Position numbers and translations under genes: made by a program
The notes under the pieces: model-generated
The model's input: the letters and a program-made list of their open reading frames with translations, nothing else
Database searches by the model: none
Told to the model about the DNA's origin: nothing
Assembly: GCA_036280995.1 (NCBI GenBank)
Contig: DASUPQ010000494.1
Location: forward strand, 1-38,840
Length of the DNA: 38,840 nucleotides
Direction of reading: 5' to 3'
DNA from: Actinomycetota bacterium
GTDB lineage: Bacteria; Actinomycetota; CALGFH01
Shown here: positions 7,844 to 16,349 of the stretch, one piece after another
How positions within the stretch are numbered: the first letter of the stretch is position 1
Layout of the letters: the number at the start of each line of letters is the position of its first letter

Positions 7844-8952
7844 CGCGGCGCCGCCCCCTCGCGGGCCAGGTCGGCCGCCACCTGCTCGAGGACCGGCGGG
7901 GTGACGGTCCCGGCGAGCGCGTAGGCGACCCCACCGTGCTCGAAGACCATGCCGTTGAGCAGCGGGGTCGCGATCACGCTGGCCTCCCCCCACGGCCCGG
8001 TGCGGGTCGGCGCCCGCTCCAGGAACGCGCGCGTCCGGGGCGAGAACCGGGCCGGGAAGGCGAGCGCGGCCACCAGCTCGAACCCCTTCCCGTAGGTCGC
8101 GGCGGCCCCGCCCACCTGGGTGCGGCGGAGCCGGCCGCCCACCCGGTCGGGCAGCACGAACGGCGAGAAGCGGTCGACGGCCCGGGCAAGGTCGGGCGCC
8201 TCGTCGCTCCGGACGTCGGCGTCGCCGGGCACGGCGAAGCGGACGTGCGCCGGGTCGGGCGGGCCCAGCCGCAGGTCGAGGAAGGCGGTGGTGACGATCG
8301 GCTCGGCCTGCCCTCGGGCGGTCAGCTCGACCCGCACCGGCAGCCCGCTGGCCGGGTCGGCCCACAGCTCGGCCCGGGACAGGGTGGTCCCGGCCGCGCG
8401 GGGCACGACCCGCAGCCCGAGGGCGTGGACGCCGGCCACCCGCCGCGCCCCCAGCCTGGTCACCTCGCCGGCCGCGGCGGCGGCGGCGACCCGCCGCCCC
8501 AGCTCGGGCGGGAGCAGGTCGGCCGGCCGGGCGAACCGCACCGGCGCCTCACCCCTGGTGGCCACGGCCCGCCGCTCCCCCGAGTCCCACAGCCAGGTCC
8601 CCCAGCGGTCGTGGTACAGGTCGCGCTCGCCCACCGGGGTGAGCTCGTCCACCCGCCACACCTCGCGCCCGGCCACCCACGCCCGCATCCGGGTCGTCTC
8701 CCCCAGCAGGGCCACCACCCGCCCGGCCCGCGGCACGTCGGGCAGTCCCAGCCCGGCCCGCGCCTCCGCATACCCCTGGTAGGCGACTCCCGCCGACCCC
8801 AGGACCCGCTCCAGCAGCTCGCCCGCCGCCACCGGCCGGTCCCGCGCCGGCACCGCCCCCACCAGCCCGGGCAGCGCCACCAGCACGGCCACCGCCCCAC
8901 CCACGACCAGCCACCGCCACCCCGACGGCGCCCGTTCCCACCCCAACCCCAT
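7840..8952 (-). CDS. Membrane-anchored protein with RseB/LolA-like fold (sigma-regulator-like)
   Basis: About 370 residues. A hydrophobic segment WRWLVVGGAVAVLVALPGLV near the N-terminus anchors or exports it. The body alternates short strands and conserved Trp/Arg features (EVWRVDELTPVGERDLYHD, WLWDSGERRAV, ELWADPASGLPVRVEL) like the MucB/RseB N-domain and the LolA/LppX lipid-binding fold. The C-terminal third contains a substrate-like test domain (NGMVFEHGGVAYALAGTV). An in-frame GTG at 8973 is an alternative start; neither has a clear Shine-Dalgarno. It overlaps the ABC ATPase gene, so it may hand a lipid or lipoprotein to the exporter or sense its failure. No sigma factor or anti-sigma gene is next to it. 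Confidence 0.68.
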   Translation of the reverse strand: MGLGWERAPSGWRWLVVGGAVAVLVALPGLVGAVPARDRPVAAGELLERVLGSAGVAYQGYAEARAGLGLPDVPRAGRVVALLGETTRMRAWVAGREVWRVDELTPVGERDLYHDRWGTWLWDSGERRAVATRGEAPVRFARPADLLPPELGRRVAAAAAAGEVTRLGARRVAGVHALGLRVVPRAAGTTLSRAELWADPASGLPVRVELTARGQAEPIVTTAFLDLRLGPPDPAHVRFAVPGDADVRSDEAPDLARAVDRFSPFVLPDRVGGRLRRTQVGGAAATYGKGFELVAALAFPARFSPRTRAFLERAPTRTGPWGEASVIATPLLNGMVFEHGGVAYALAGTVTPPVLEQVAADLAREGAAPR

Positions 8953-9007
8953 GGGCCCACGGTACGACCCCACGTCCGATCGCGCCGGGTCGCCCGCCGG
9001 CGCCGGC

Positions 9008-9925
9008 TCAGGCGGGGTCGATGGCGGCCAGGTGGCGGAGGGCGGCCTGGAGGTCGGTGGCCGCCGGGCCGGGGTGGCCGTCGGCGACCGGGGCGCCGTC
9101 GACCTCGACCACGGGCATGACCTCGCGGGTCGAGCTGGACAGGAACGCCTCGTCGGCGGCGGCCAGGTCTTCGGCGGTGTAGACGCCCTCCACGACCTTG
9201 AGGCCGAGGCCGGGGGCCAGGTCGGAGAGCACGGCCCGGGTGATGCCGGCCAGGATGCCCAGGTCGAGGGTCGGGGTGTGGAGGGTGTGGCCGGTCCGCC
9301 ACCACAGGCTGGCCGTCGGCGCCTCCAGCAGCTCGCCGCCCAGCCCGACCAGGACGGCGTCGTCGCCGCCGCGGGCCCTGGCCGCCCGCTGGGCGGCCAT
9401 GTTGACCGCGTAGGAGATCGTCTTGACCCCGGGCAGCAGCCAGGGCGACGCCGCCCTGACCAGCGGGTCGGTCGCGGTGGTGAGCAGCACCAGCCGGAGC
9501 CCGCGGCGCCGCTCCTGCTCGAACGAGGCCGGGACGTCGGTGCAGATGGCGAACGCCGCCGGCCCGCCCTCCCCGGGGCCGGACCCCTCCGGTCCCTTGG
9601 TGCAGATGAGGCGGAGGACGACGTCGGTGTCGCCGGGGCCGGCGGCGGCGACCGCCTGGGCGGCCAGCTCCTCCAGGCCGCCGGGGAGGGGCAGCTCGAC
9701 CGCCCGGGCCGAGGCGGCCAGGCGGTCCAGGTGGACGCGGAGCCGGAACGGCCGGCCGGCGTACACCCGCAGGGCCTCGAACACGGCCTCGCCCCTGACC
9801 AGGGCGAGGTCGAGCGGGTCGAGGGCCGGCCGGCGGGAGGGGTCCGGGGCGGGCGGCGCGCCCTCCCCGGAGAACCCGGCCGCGGCCGCGCCCGGGCCGG
9901 TGGCGACGACGGCGAGGACGGCCAT
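9008..9925 (-). CDS. Class IV PLP-dependent aminotransferase/lyase (PabC- or BCAT/DAAT-like)
   Basis: 305 residues. Fold-type IV signatures are present: RGEAVFEALRVYAGRPFRLR near the N-terminus, the Schiff-base Lys in GVKTISYAVNMAAQ, the catalytic Glu in GELLEAPTASLWW, and the GITRAVL and SSSTREVMPV segments that hold the PLP phosphate and substrate carboxylate. Size and spacing fit 4-amino-4-deoxychorismate lyase (folate pathway) as well as branched-chain or D-amino-acid aminotransferases; I lean to the PabC-like group but cannot decide. It starts 6 nt after the glyS stop and ends 42 nt before the RseB-like gene, so it is likely co-transcribed with glyS. Confidence 0.83.
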   Translation of the reverse strand: MAVLAVVATGPGAAAAGFSGEGAPPAPDPSRRPALDPLDLALVRGEAVFEALRVYAGRPFRLRVHLDRLAASARAVELPLPGGLEELAAQAVAAAGPGDTDVVLRLICTKGPEGSGPGEGGPAAFAICTDVPASFEQERRRGLRLVLLTTATDPLVRAASPWLLPGVKTISYAVNMAAQRAARARGGDDAVLVGLGGELLEAPTASLWWRTGHTLHTPTLDLGILAGITRAVLSDLAPGLGLKVVEGVYTAEDLAAADEAFLSSSTREVMPVVEVDGAPVADGHPGPAATDLQAALRHLAAIDPA

Positions 9926-9931
9926 CTCCCG

Positions 9932-11293
9932 CTACCTGGGCAGCCGCTCCTCCAGGTAGCCGACGAGCCGGTCGACCCCCACCCGGTCCTGGGTCATGGT
10001 GTCGCGGTCCCGGACCGTGACCGCCCGGTCCTGGAGCGAGTCGAAGTCCACGGTCACGCAGAACGGCGTCCCGATCTCGTCCTGGCGGCGGTAGCGGCGG
10101 CCGATCGAGCGGGCGTCGTCGTAGTCGATCATCCAGCGCTCCCGCAGCGGCGCCGCGACCTCGCGGGCCATCGGGTTGAGCTGCTCGTTGCGCGACAGGG
10201 GCAGCACCGCCACCTTGATCGGGGCCAGGCGGGGGTCGAAGCGCAGCACGGTGCGCTTCTCGGTCCCGCCCGAGGCGGTCGGCGCCTCCTCCTCCCGGTG
10301 GGCGTCGACCAGGAAGGCCAGGGCCGAGCGGTCGGCCCCGGCCGACGGCTCGACCACGTACGGGATGTAGCGGGTGTCGGTCTCCTGGTCGTGGTAGGAG
10401 AGGTCCTGGCCGGAGAACTTCTGGTGCTGGGACAGGTCGAAGTCGGCCCGGTTGGCGATCCCCTCCAGTTCCGACCAGCCGAAGGGGAACTTGTACTCGA
10501 TGTCGACGGCCCGCTTGGCGTAGTGGGCCAGCTCCTCGGGGCCGTGCTCGCGCAGGCGCACGTTCTCCTCGCGCAGCCCCAGGTCCAGGTACCAGTCCCG
10601 GCGCATGTCGATCCAGCGCTGGTGCCATTCCTGGTCGCTGCCGGGCTCGACGAAGAACTCGAGCTCCATCTGCTCGAACTCCCGGGTCCGGAAGATGAAG
10701 TTCCCCGGGGTGATCTCGTTGCGGAACGCCTTCCCGATCTGGGCGATCCCGAACGGGATCTTCTTGCGGCTGACCTGCTGGATGATGGGGAAGTCGACGA
10801 AGATCCCCTGGGCCGTCTCGGGCCGCAGCCAGACCACGGCCGAGGCGTCCTCGACCGGGCCCATGAAGGTCTTGAACATCAGGTTGAAGTTGCGGGGGTC
10901 GGTGAACGGCCCGCTGCCGCAGTTGGGGCACTTGACCTCGCCCCGCTCGGGCGCGCGGCCGTGCTTGGCCTCGAACGCCTCGATCAGGTGGTCCTCGCGG
11001 AAGCGCTGGTGGCAGTTGGTGCACTCGACCAGCGGGTCGGAGAACGACTCCAGGTGGCCCGACGCCTCCCAGACCCGGGGGGCCATGATGATGGCCGCGT
11101 CCTGGCCGACGACGTCGTCACGCAGCTGCACGATCGAGCGCCACCAGGCCCGCTTGATGTTGTTCTTCAGCTCGACCCCGAGCGGACCGTAGTCGTAGCT
11201 CGAGCGGATCCCGCCGTAGATCTCGCTCGACTGGAAGGCGAAACCACGGCGTTTGGCCAGGTTGACGATCGCGTCCATCGGGTCGCTGGGCAC
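9932..11293 (-). CDS. glyS: Glycine--tRNA ligase, single-chain alpha2 type
   Basis: 453 residues, close to the usual length for the dimeric GlyRS of Actinobacteria. The start is a GTG at 11293 with AGGGAGG 8 nt upstream, better than the internal ATG. Features in order: [15 protein letters not shown] near the N-terminus, a Zn site from Cys91/Cys94 (CTNC) and Cys122/Cys125 (CPNC), class II motif 2 [13 protein letters not shown] followed by [12 protein letters not shown], motif 3 around [16 protein letters not shown], and the anticodon-binding domain ([16 protein letters not shown] onward). It charges tRNA-Gly in the cytosol. It heads the - strand run; its leader contains a strong hairpin. Confidence 0.96.
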   Translation of the reverse strand: MPSDPMDAIVNLAKRRGFAFQSSEIYGGIRSSYDYGPLGVELKNNIKRAWWRSIVQLRDDVVGQDAAIIMAPRVWEASGHLESFSDPLVECTNCHQRFREDHLIEAFEAKHGRAPERGEVKCPNCGSGPFTDPRNFNLMFKTFMGPVEDASAVVWLRPETAQGIFVDFPIIQQVSRKKIPFGIAQIGKAFRNEITPGNFIFRTREFEQMELEFFVEPGSDQEWHQRWIDMRRDWYLDLGLREENVRLREHGPEELAHYAKRAVDIEYKFPFGWSELEGIANRADFDLSQHQKFSGQDLSYHDQETDTRYIPYVVEPSAGADRSALAFLVDAHREEEAPTASGGTEKRTVLRFDPRLAPIKVAVLPLSRNEQLNPMAREVAAPLRERWMIDYDDARSIGRRYRRQDEIGTPFCVTVDFDSLQDRAVTVRDRDTMTQDRVGVDRLVGYLEERLPR

Positions 11294-11313
11294 TGGCTGA
11301 GCCTCCCTGTCTG

Positions 11314-11338
11314 CCGCCGGCGATGGCTTCGCCGGCGG
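11314..11338 (-). repeat. Perfect hairpin in the glyS leader
   Basis: CCGCCGGCGA (11314-11323) and TCGCCGGCGG (11329-11338) form a 10-bp perfect stem with a 5-nt loop. It lies 21 nt upstream of the glyS start and, if transcription begins after the TAGCAT box at 11363-11368, inside the 5' leader. It has no U-tract and does not look like a T-box specifier domain. Confidence 0.5.
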
Positions 11339-11362
11339 TTGGGTGGGTGCTGATGTCCCGCA

Positions 11363-11368
11363 ATGCTA
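11363..11368 (-). promoter_or_regulatory. Candidate -10 box of the glyS operon
   Basis: On the - strand the sequence reads TAGCAT, matching the TANNNT core. No good -35 box is seen 16-18 bp upstream. It would give a leader of about 60 nt. Confidence 0.3.
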
Positions 11369-11497
11369 CCCGGCGGCCGCGTTCCGGGTGATCCGAATTA
11401 CGACACCTGGGTACGGGCGTACGGCCGTTCGGCGCCGGCCATGACCACGGACGCCCGCCCGGAGAGCGAGACCGCGATCGGGACCATCCGGCGGAAC

Positions 11498-12397
11498 CTA
11501 CACCCCGACCGGGTGCCAGACGGTCTTGATCTCGAGGAAGGCGGCGATCCAGTAGGGGTCCTGGCCCTTGGCGTCCGACAGCCAGTCGCGGGCCGACAGC
11601 TTCACCGGCGGAACGACCCGCTTGACGTTCTCGGCCGCGGCCAGCTCGGTCTCGCGGTACAGGGCGAGGTCGAGCCCGGCCAGGTCGAGGGCGTTGACGT
11701 CCTGGTGGGCGGCCAGGGGGCCGACCAGCTCGGCGGCGAAGCCGGTGAGCAGGTTCACCACCCCGCCGGGGAGGTCGCTGGTGGCCAGGACCTCGGCCAG
11801 GGTGATGGCGGGCAGCGGCCGGGTCTCGGAGGCGACCACCACGGCGGTGTTGCCGGACACGATCACCGGGGCCAGCCGCGACACCAGCCCGAGCAGCGAC
11901 GACCCGGCCGGCGCGACCACCCCGACCACCCCGGTCGGCTCGGGCACCGAGAAGTTGAAATAGGGCCCGGCGACCGGGTTGGCCGACCCGAACACCTGGG
12001 CCAGCTTGTCGGCCCACCCGGCGTACCACACCCACCGGTCGACCGCCTTGTCCACCGCCTCGGCGGCGACCCGCCGGGTCACCCCCTCGGCCCGCGCCAC
12101 CTGGTCGACGAACTGCTCGCGCCGCCCCTCCAGCATCTCCGCCACCCGGTACAGGATCTGCCCCCGGTTGTACGCGGTCGCCCCGCTCCACCCGGGCGCC
12201 GCCTTGCGGGCCGCCTGCACCGCGTCCCGCACGTCCTTGCGCGACCCCCGGCAGGCGTTCGCCCACGGCTTGCCCTTGTCGTCCACGACCAGGTACGACC
12301 GCCCCGACTCGGTCCGTGGGAACTTCCCCCCGATGTACAGCTTGTAGGTCTTGCGCACGTCCAGCCGTTCGCCCTCGCCCACCGCCGCCTCCACCAT
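11498..12397 (-). CDS. Aldehyde-dehydrogenase-family pseudoenzyme (deoC-linked second paralogue)
   Basis: About 299 residues. It aligns by eye with the N-terminal NAD-binding part of aldehyde dehydrogenases (YKLYIGGKFPRTESGRSY, DVRDAVQAARKAAPGWSGA, GNTAVVVASET, LPGGVVNLLTG), but the substrate-side residues are missing: PWNFP is replaced by APAGSS, the catalytic Lys of LKPAE by VVASE, and the region that would carry the Glu and Cys nucleophile is absent. The C-terminus is AAFLEIKTVWHPVGV. As I recall, Actinobacteria often carry exactly such a short homologue beside a full aldehyde dehydrogenase and deoC, so it is probably intact rather than truncated here. The start is uncertain (ATG 12397 or GTG 12439). 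A role as a structural or regulatory subunit of the full enzyme is inference. Confidence 0.75.
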   Translation of the reverse strand: MVEAAVGEGERLDVRKTYKLYIGGKFPRTESGRSYLVVDDKGKPWANACRGSRKDVRDAVQAARKAAPGWSGATAYNRGQILYRVAEMLEGRREQFVDQVARAEGVTRRVAAEAVDKAVDRWVWYAGWADKLAQVFGSANPVAGPYFNFSVPEPTGVVGVVAPAGSSLLGLVSRLAPVIVSGNTAVVVASETRPLPAITLAEVLATSDLPGGVVNLLTGFAAELVGPLAAHQDVNALDLAGLDLALYRETELAAAENVKRVVPPVKLSARDWLSDAKGQDPYWIAAFLEIKTVWHPVGV

Positions 12398-12589
12398 CCC
12401 GTGCACGGGTCGTGTCGTCCCTCGGGTCGACCATCCCACGGTAGTCCTCGACCCGCAGATAGTGACACCGCAACCTCACGCCCGGCGATCCTCAATCTCG
12501 GCGCTGCCCTGAGGTCGGTGTCCGTCGACATGATGAGCCGCCGTTGCCGCGCTGATTCAGGCCCCAGCGGCCAAGCTTGGGGATCGCCG

Positions 12590-13540
12590 CTATTGCCAGC
12601 AGCCGGCCGTGGCCGGGTCGACGACCTGACCGTCGGTACGGTGAAACGCCGACGACCAAGAGGTCGGAGACAGCGTCAGCCGGAGCACCCCGTAGTGATC
12701 ATCGTCGCGGTAGCGGGAGCCTGCCCGCGGCGGCGTCGAGAAGCGGTACAGGCTGTTGCCCCCGGTACCGACGACGAACGCCCGGACCCCGGCGCCGTAG
12801 TCCATCAGCTGGCCGAGGGGATGCAGCGGGCCGAAGCGCTGATAGACGTGGTTGTGGCCGGCGAGCACCAGATCGGCGTGGGCGGCATACAAGGCGTTCC
12901 AGAAGTACTGGGTCCGCGGGTCGTCCCGGTGCCCGGCCGGGTCGGTGTACCGCGGGTGATGCCAATAGGCCAGCGTGCACCGCTTGGCGTTGCCCTCCAG
13001 GTCGGCCTGCAGCCACCTGACCTGGGCAGAGTCCTGATCGCAGGACGGCGCGCCCGCAGCCCCGCAGTTGGAGTTGAGCGCGATGAGGTGCCAGGCGCCC
13101 AGGTCGAACGAGTAGTAGCCCTTGGCGGGATCACCGGCCAGCCGGCCGAAGTAGCCGAAGTAGCCGGCCGCCCCGCCGGCCGGGTCGCTGTAGTCATGGT
13201 TCCCCGGCGAGGGGTGGGTCCTGGCCTTGAACCGTCCCCACGACCCGGCGTAGCCGGACCGGCTGCCGAAGTCGGCCAGCTCCCCCCTGGGATACTGGTG
13301 GTCGCCGAGGGTGAGCACGGCGGTCGGGTCGGCGTCCAGGATGAGGTCGCTGGTGGCGACGTCGTTGTCCTTGCTGGCGCTGGGGTCGGGAGAGATGTCG
13401 CCGGCGGCCATGACCGTGACCGTCGCTTGGGCCTGGCTCCCCGCCGACGCCCGCGATGCGACCCCGAGCCCGGCGGCGGGCGTGAGCAGCACGGCAAGCA
13501 GCAGCCAGACGGCCAGCAGGACGAGTTGGCGTCGAGCCAT
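12590..13540 (-). CDS. Secreted metallophosphoesterase (calcineurin-like, purple-acid-phosphatase-type)
   Basis: 316 residues from the ATG at 13540 (GAGAGG about 10 nt upstream; an upstream TTG is less likely). An Arg-Arg head and a 20-residue hydrophobic stretch form a signal peptide. All five metallophosphoesterase blocks are visible: AAGDISP (Asp48), TLGDHQYP (Asp80), PGNHDYSD (Asn114/His115), YWHHPRY (His194/195) and AGHNHVYQRF (His229, His231). Four Cys residues suggest disulfides outside the cell. It likely hydrolyses phosphoesters in the cell envelope. Base composition is visibly less GC-rich than the flanks, as are the 192-bp and 236-bp gaps around it, and it sits between two aldehyde dehydrogenase genes usually adjacent, so it may have been acquired. 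Confidence 0.9.
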   Translation of the reverse strand: MARRQLVLLAVWLLLAVLLTPAAGLGVASRASAGSQAQATVTVMAAGDISPDPSASKDNDVATSDLILDADPTAVLTLGDHQYPRGELADFGSRSGYAGSWGRFKARTHPSPGNHDYSDPAGGAAGYFGYFGRLAGDPAKGYYSFDLGAWHLIALNSNCGAAGAPSCDQDSAQVRWLQADLEGNAKRCTLAYWHHPRYTDPAGHRDDPRTQYFWNALYAAHADLVLAGHNHVYQRFGPLHPLGQLMDYGAGVRAFVVGTGGNSLYRFSTPPRAGSRYRDDDHYGVLRLTLSPTSWSSAFHRTDGQVVDPATAGCWQ

Positions 13541-13776
13541 ACAGCCCGGACCTCTCAAGACGGCCAGAGGACCGTCACAGCTTCGGGGTCAGCGGTGTCG
13601 GGAGTCGGGAGAAACCAGCCGCAGGCAACACCAGGACAGCCTCCGGAACGGTGTCATCCAAGCCCCCAGAGTAGATCGCTGGGATCCCGCGATCCAGGTC
13701 TCCCGCGAAGGCCGAGTGGCCTACTACCCAGTGTGCGGCGCACCGCACCTGGATCACGGGGGACGGCCGAGGGCGG

Positions 13777-15261
13777 CTAGGACAGGTCGAGGTAGGCGGC
13801 CAGGCCGTGGCGGCCGCCCTCGCGGCCGAAGCCGGACTCGCGGTAGCCGCCGAAGGGCGAGGTGGGGTCGAAGCGGTTGAAGGTGTTGGCCCACACGACC
13901 CCGGCCCGCATGCGGTTGGCCAGGTCGAGGATGCGGCTGCCCTTGTCGGTCCAGACCCCGGCCGACAGTCCGTAGGGGGTGTTGTTGGCCTTCTCCACCG
14001 CCTCGTCGGGGGTGCGGAAGGTCAGCACCGACAGGACCGGCCCGAAGATCTCCTCCTGGGCGATCCGGTAGGACTGGGCGACGTGGGTGAACACGGTGGG
14101 GCGGAACCAGAAGCCGCGCTGGGGCAGCTCGCAGGGGGCCTGCCAGGCCTGGGCGCCGTCGGCCTCGCCGGAGGCGACCAGCTCGGTGATCTTGTCCAGC
14201 TGGGCGCGGGAGTTGATGGCCCCGACGTCGGTGTTCTTGTCCAGCGGGTCGCCGACCCGCAGGGTCGCCATGCGCCGCTTCAGCTTGTCGACCAGCGGCT
14301 CGGCGATCGACTCCTGGACCAGCAGGCGCGACCCGGCGCAGCACACGTGGCCCTGGTTGAAGTAGATGCCGTTGACGATCCCCTCGACCGCCTGGTCGAG
14401 CGGGGCGTCCTCGAACACGATGTTGGCCGCCTTGCCGCCCAGCTCCAGGGTGAGCCTCTTGCCCGACCCGGCCAGGGTGCGCTGGATCGCCTTGCCGACC
14501 TCGGTCGAGCCGGTGAAGGCGACCTTGTCGACGCCGGCGTGGCCGACCACGGCCGCCCCGGTCGCCCCGGCGCCGGTGAGGATGTTGACCACGCCCTCGG
14601 GCAGCTCGGCCTCCAGGAGGACCTCGCCCAGGCGCAGGGCGGTCAGCGGGGTCGTCTCGGCCGGCTTGAGGACGACGGTGTTGCCGGCGGCCAGGGCCGG
14701 GGCGAGCTTCCAGGCGGCCATCAGCAGGGGGAAGTTCCAGGGGATGACCTGGGCGGCGACCCCGAGCGGGGCCGGGCGGCGGCCGGGGAAGGCGTAGTCG
14801 AGCTTGTCGGCCCAGCCGGCGTGGTAGAAGAAGTGGGCCGCGGCCAGGGGCACGTCGACGTCGCGGGACTCCTTGATCGGCTTGCCGCCGTTCATGGTCT
14901 CCAGCACGGCGAACTCCCGCGCCCGTTCCTGCAGGACCCGCGCGATCCGGTAGAGGTACTTGGCCCGCTCCGCCCCCGGCATCCGCGACCACACCTTGGT
15001 GTAGGCGGCCCGGGCCGCCTTGACGGCCGCGTCCACGTCCTCCTCGCCGGCCTCGGAGACCTCGGCCAGGACCTCCTCGGTGGCCGGGTTGATGGTCTTG
15101 AAGCGCCGCTCGGACAGCGGCTCGACCCACCGCCCGCCGATCAGCAGCCCGTGGTCGGCCCGCAGCTTGACGTGGTCGGTCGCCTCGGGCGCGGGCGCGT
15201 AGTCGAGCCCCCCGAACCGGGCCGGCGCCCGATCGGTCCGCCGTTCCAGCTGCTCTGCCAT
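13777..15261 (-). CDS. NAD(P)-dependent aldehyde dehydrogenase, catalytically complete
   Basis: 494 residues, the standard length. AAGGGAG lies 6 nt before the ATG. Catalytic set: Asn176 in PWNFP, Lys199 in LKPAE, Glu273 in LELGGK, Cys307 in GHVCCAGSR, plus the cofactor motif FTGSTEVGK and the late motif EEIFGPVLSVLTF. It oxidises an aldehyde to the acid. Following deoC by 55 nt, it probably oxidises acetaldehyde released from 2-deoxyribose-5-phosphate, feeding acetate to central metabolism; that link is inference from the operon. The intercistronic gap contains a GC hairpin. The pseudoenzyme paralogue lies downstream beyond the inserted metallophosphoesterase gene. Confidence 0.93.
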   Translation of the reverse strand: MAEQLERRTDRAPARFGGLDYAPAPEATDHVKLRADHGLLIGGRWVEPLSERRFKTINPATEEVLAEVSEAGEEDVDAAVKAARAAYTKVWSRMPGAERAKYLYRIARVLQERAREFAVLETMNGGKPIKESRDVDVPLAAAHFFYHAGWADKLDYAFPGRRPAPLGVAAQVIPWNFPLLMAAWKLAPALAAGNTVVLKPAETTPLTALRLGEVLLEAELPEGVVNILTGAGATGAAVVGHAGVDKVAFTGSTEVGKAIQRTLAGSGKRLTLELGGKAANIVFEDAPLDQAVEGIVNGIYFNQGHVCCAGSRLLVQESIAEPLVDKLKRRMATLRVGDPLDKNTDVGAINSRAQLDKITELVASGEADGAQAWQAPCELPQRGFWFRPTVFTHVAQSYRIAQEEIFGPVLSVLTFRTPDEAVEKANNTPYGLSAGVWTDKGSRILDLANRMRAGVVWANTFNRFDPTSPFGGYRESGFGREGGRHGLAAYLDLS

Positions 15262-15279
15262 GGCGCTCCCTTGTTGATC

Positions 15280-15309
15280 GGGGGCTACCGCTTCGCTCCT
15301 TGAGCCCCC
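15280..15309 (-). repeat. Intercistronic hairpin between deoC and the aldehyde dehydrogenase gene
   Basis: GGGGGCT (15280-15286) pairs with AGCCCCC (15303-15309), 7-bp stem, 16-nt loop. On the - strand it lies just after the deoC stop and before the RBS of the next gene, where it could stabilise the upstream message or lower read-through. Confidence 0.35.
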
Positions 15310-15316
15310 CGAACCC

Positions 15317-16270
15317 CTAGTCCTTGGTGAAGTAGTCGCCCGACTGGTAGCGGCCGGTGCGTTCCTTGGCCAGCTGCATGAGGCAGTCGTTGAGGAGGCT
15401 GGAGGCGCCGAGGCGGAACCAGTCGGGGGTGAGCCAGTCGGGGCCGAGGGTCTCGTTGACCAGGACCAGGTGCTGGATGGCCTGCTTGGCCGTGCGGACG
15501 CCGCCGGCCGGCTTCATGCCGACCATGCGGCCGGTGCGGTCGTGGAAGTCGCGGATCGCCTCCAGCATGACCAGGGCCACCGGGAGGGTGGCGGCCGGCT
15601 GGATCTTGCCGGTGGAGGTCTTGATGAAGTCGGCCCCGGCGGCCATGGCCAGGACGCTGGCCCGGCGGACGTTGTCGAGGGTGCCGAGCTCGCCCGTCTC
15701 CAGGATCACCTTGAGATGAGCCTGGCCGCAGGCCTCCTTGACGACCACGATCTCCTCGAACACCTCCTGGTGGCGGCCGGCCAGGAAGGCGCCCCGGTTG
15801 ATCACCATGTCGACCTCGTCGGCGCCGGCCTCAACGGCCTCGGCCACGTCGGCCAGGCGCACGGCCAGCGACGCCTGGCCGCTGGGGAAGGCGGTGGCGA
15901 CCGAGGCGACCTTGACCCCCGACCCGGCAAGGGCCGCCTTGGCGGTGGCGACCAGCGACGGGTAGACGCAGACGGCGGCCACCGGCGGGACCTCGGGGTC
16001 GGACGGGTCGGGGCGGCGGGCCTTGGAGCAGAGGGCCTCGACCTTGCCGACCGTGTCCGACCCCTCGAGGGTGGTCAGGTCCATCACGGCAACGGCCAGG
16101 CGCAGGGCGGCGACCTTGGAGTCCTTCTTGATGCTCCGCTTGGCCAGGGTGGCGGCCCGCTCCTCGGCCCCCACCTGGTCGACGGCGAAGCGGCTGAGCA
16201 GCGGGCCGAGGGCGACCTGCTGCAGGAAGCCGCTGCCGGCCTCGGCGAGCCGCACGGGGGTGGTGGCCAT
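15317..16270 (-). CDS. deoC: Deoxyribose-phosphate aldolase
   Basis: 317 residues. Class I aldolase: Schiff-base Lys217 in DFIKTSTGK, proton-relay Lys253 in GMKPAGGVRT, and the conserved EVDMVINRGAF stretch with Asp154. It cleaves 2-deoxy-D-ribose-5-phosphate to acetaldehyde and glyceraldehyde-3-phosphate in nucleoside salvage. N- and C-terminal extensions (about 50 residues before the TIM-barrel start and the WFRLGASSLLNDCL tail) fit the longer actinobacterial/animal form rather than the 220-residue Firmicutes form. It starts at an ATG with GAGG upstream and heads the operon with the two aldehyde dehydrogenase genes. Confidence 0.95.
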   Translation of the reverse strand: MATTPVRLAEAGSGFLQQVALGPLLSRFAVDQVGAEERAATLAKRSIKKDSKVAALRLAVAVMDLTTLEGSDTVGKVEALCSKARRPDPSDPEVPPVAAVCVYPSLVATAKAALAGSGVKVASVATAFPSGQASLAVRLADVAEAVEAGADEVDMVINRGAFLAGRHQEVFEEIVVVKEACGQAHLKVILETGELGTLDNVRRASVLAMAAGADFIKTSTGKIQPAATLPVALVMLEAIRDFHDRTGRMVGMKPAGGVRTAKQAIQHLVLVNETLGPDWLTPDWFRLGASSLLNDCLMQLAKERTGRYQSGDYFTKD

Positions 16271-16279
16271 GGTCGCCTC

Positions 16280-16285
16280 ATTGTA
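16280..16285 (-). promoter_or_regulatory. Candidate -10 box of deoC
   Basis: TACAAT on the - strand, only 9 nt before the deoC ATG. The near-consensus hexamer is striking in this GC-rich background. No consensus -35 box. A TSS 6-7 nt downstream would leave almost no leader. Confidence 0.4.
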
Positions 16286-16349
16286 GCGGCGGGGCTGTCA
16301 CCATCTGTGCCGGAGGGACGGAGACCGGCGCCCGAGGAGGAACCCGACG

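Noticed and set aside
11294-11497. T-box or other riboswitch before glyS
   Set aside because: No conserved T-box sequence, specifier loop or U-tract; only a single hairpin is present.
13691-13755. Inverted repeat GATCCAGGT / ACCTGGATC flanking 47 bp near the edge of the metallophosphoesterase insert
   Set aside because: Only 9 bp and not repeated on the other side, so it gives no evidence for a mobile-element boundary.
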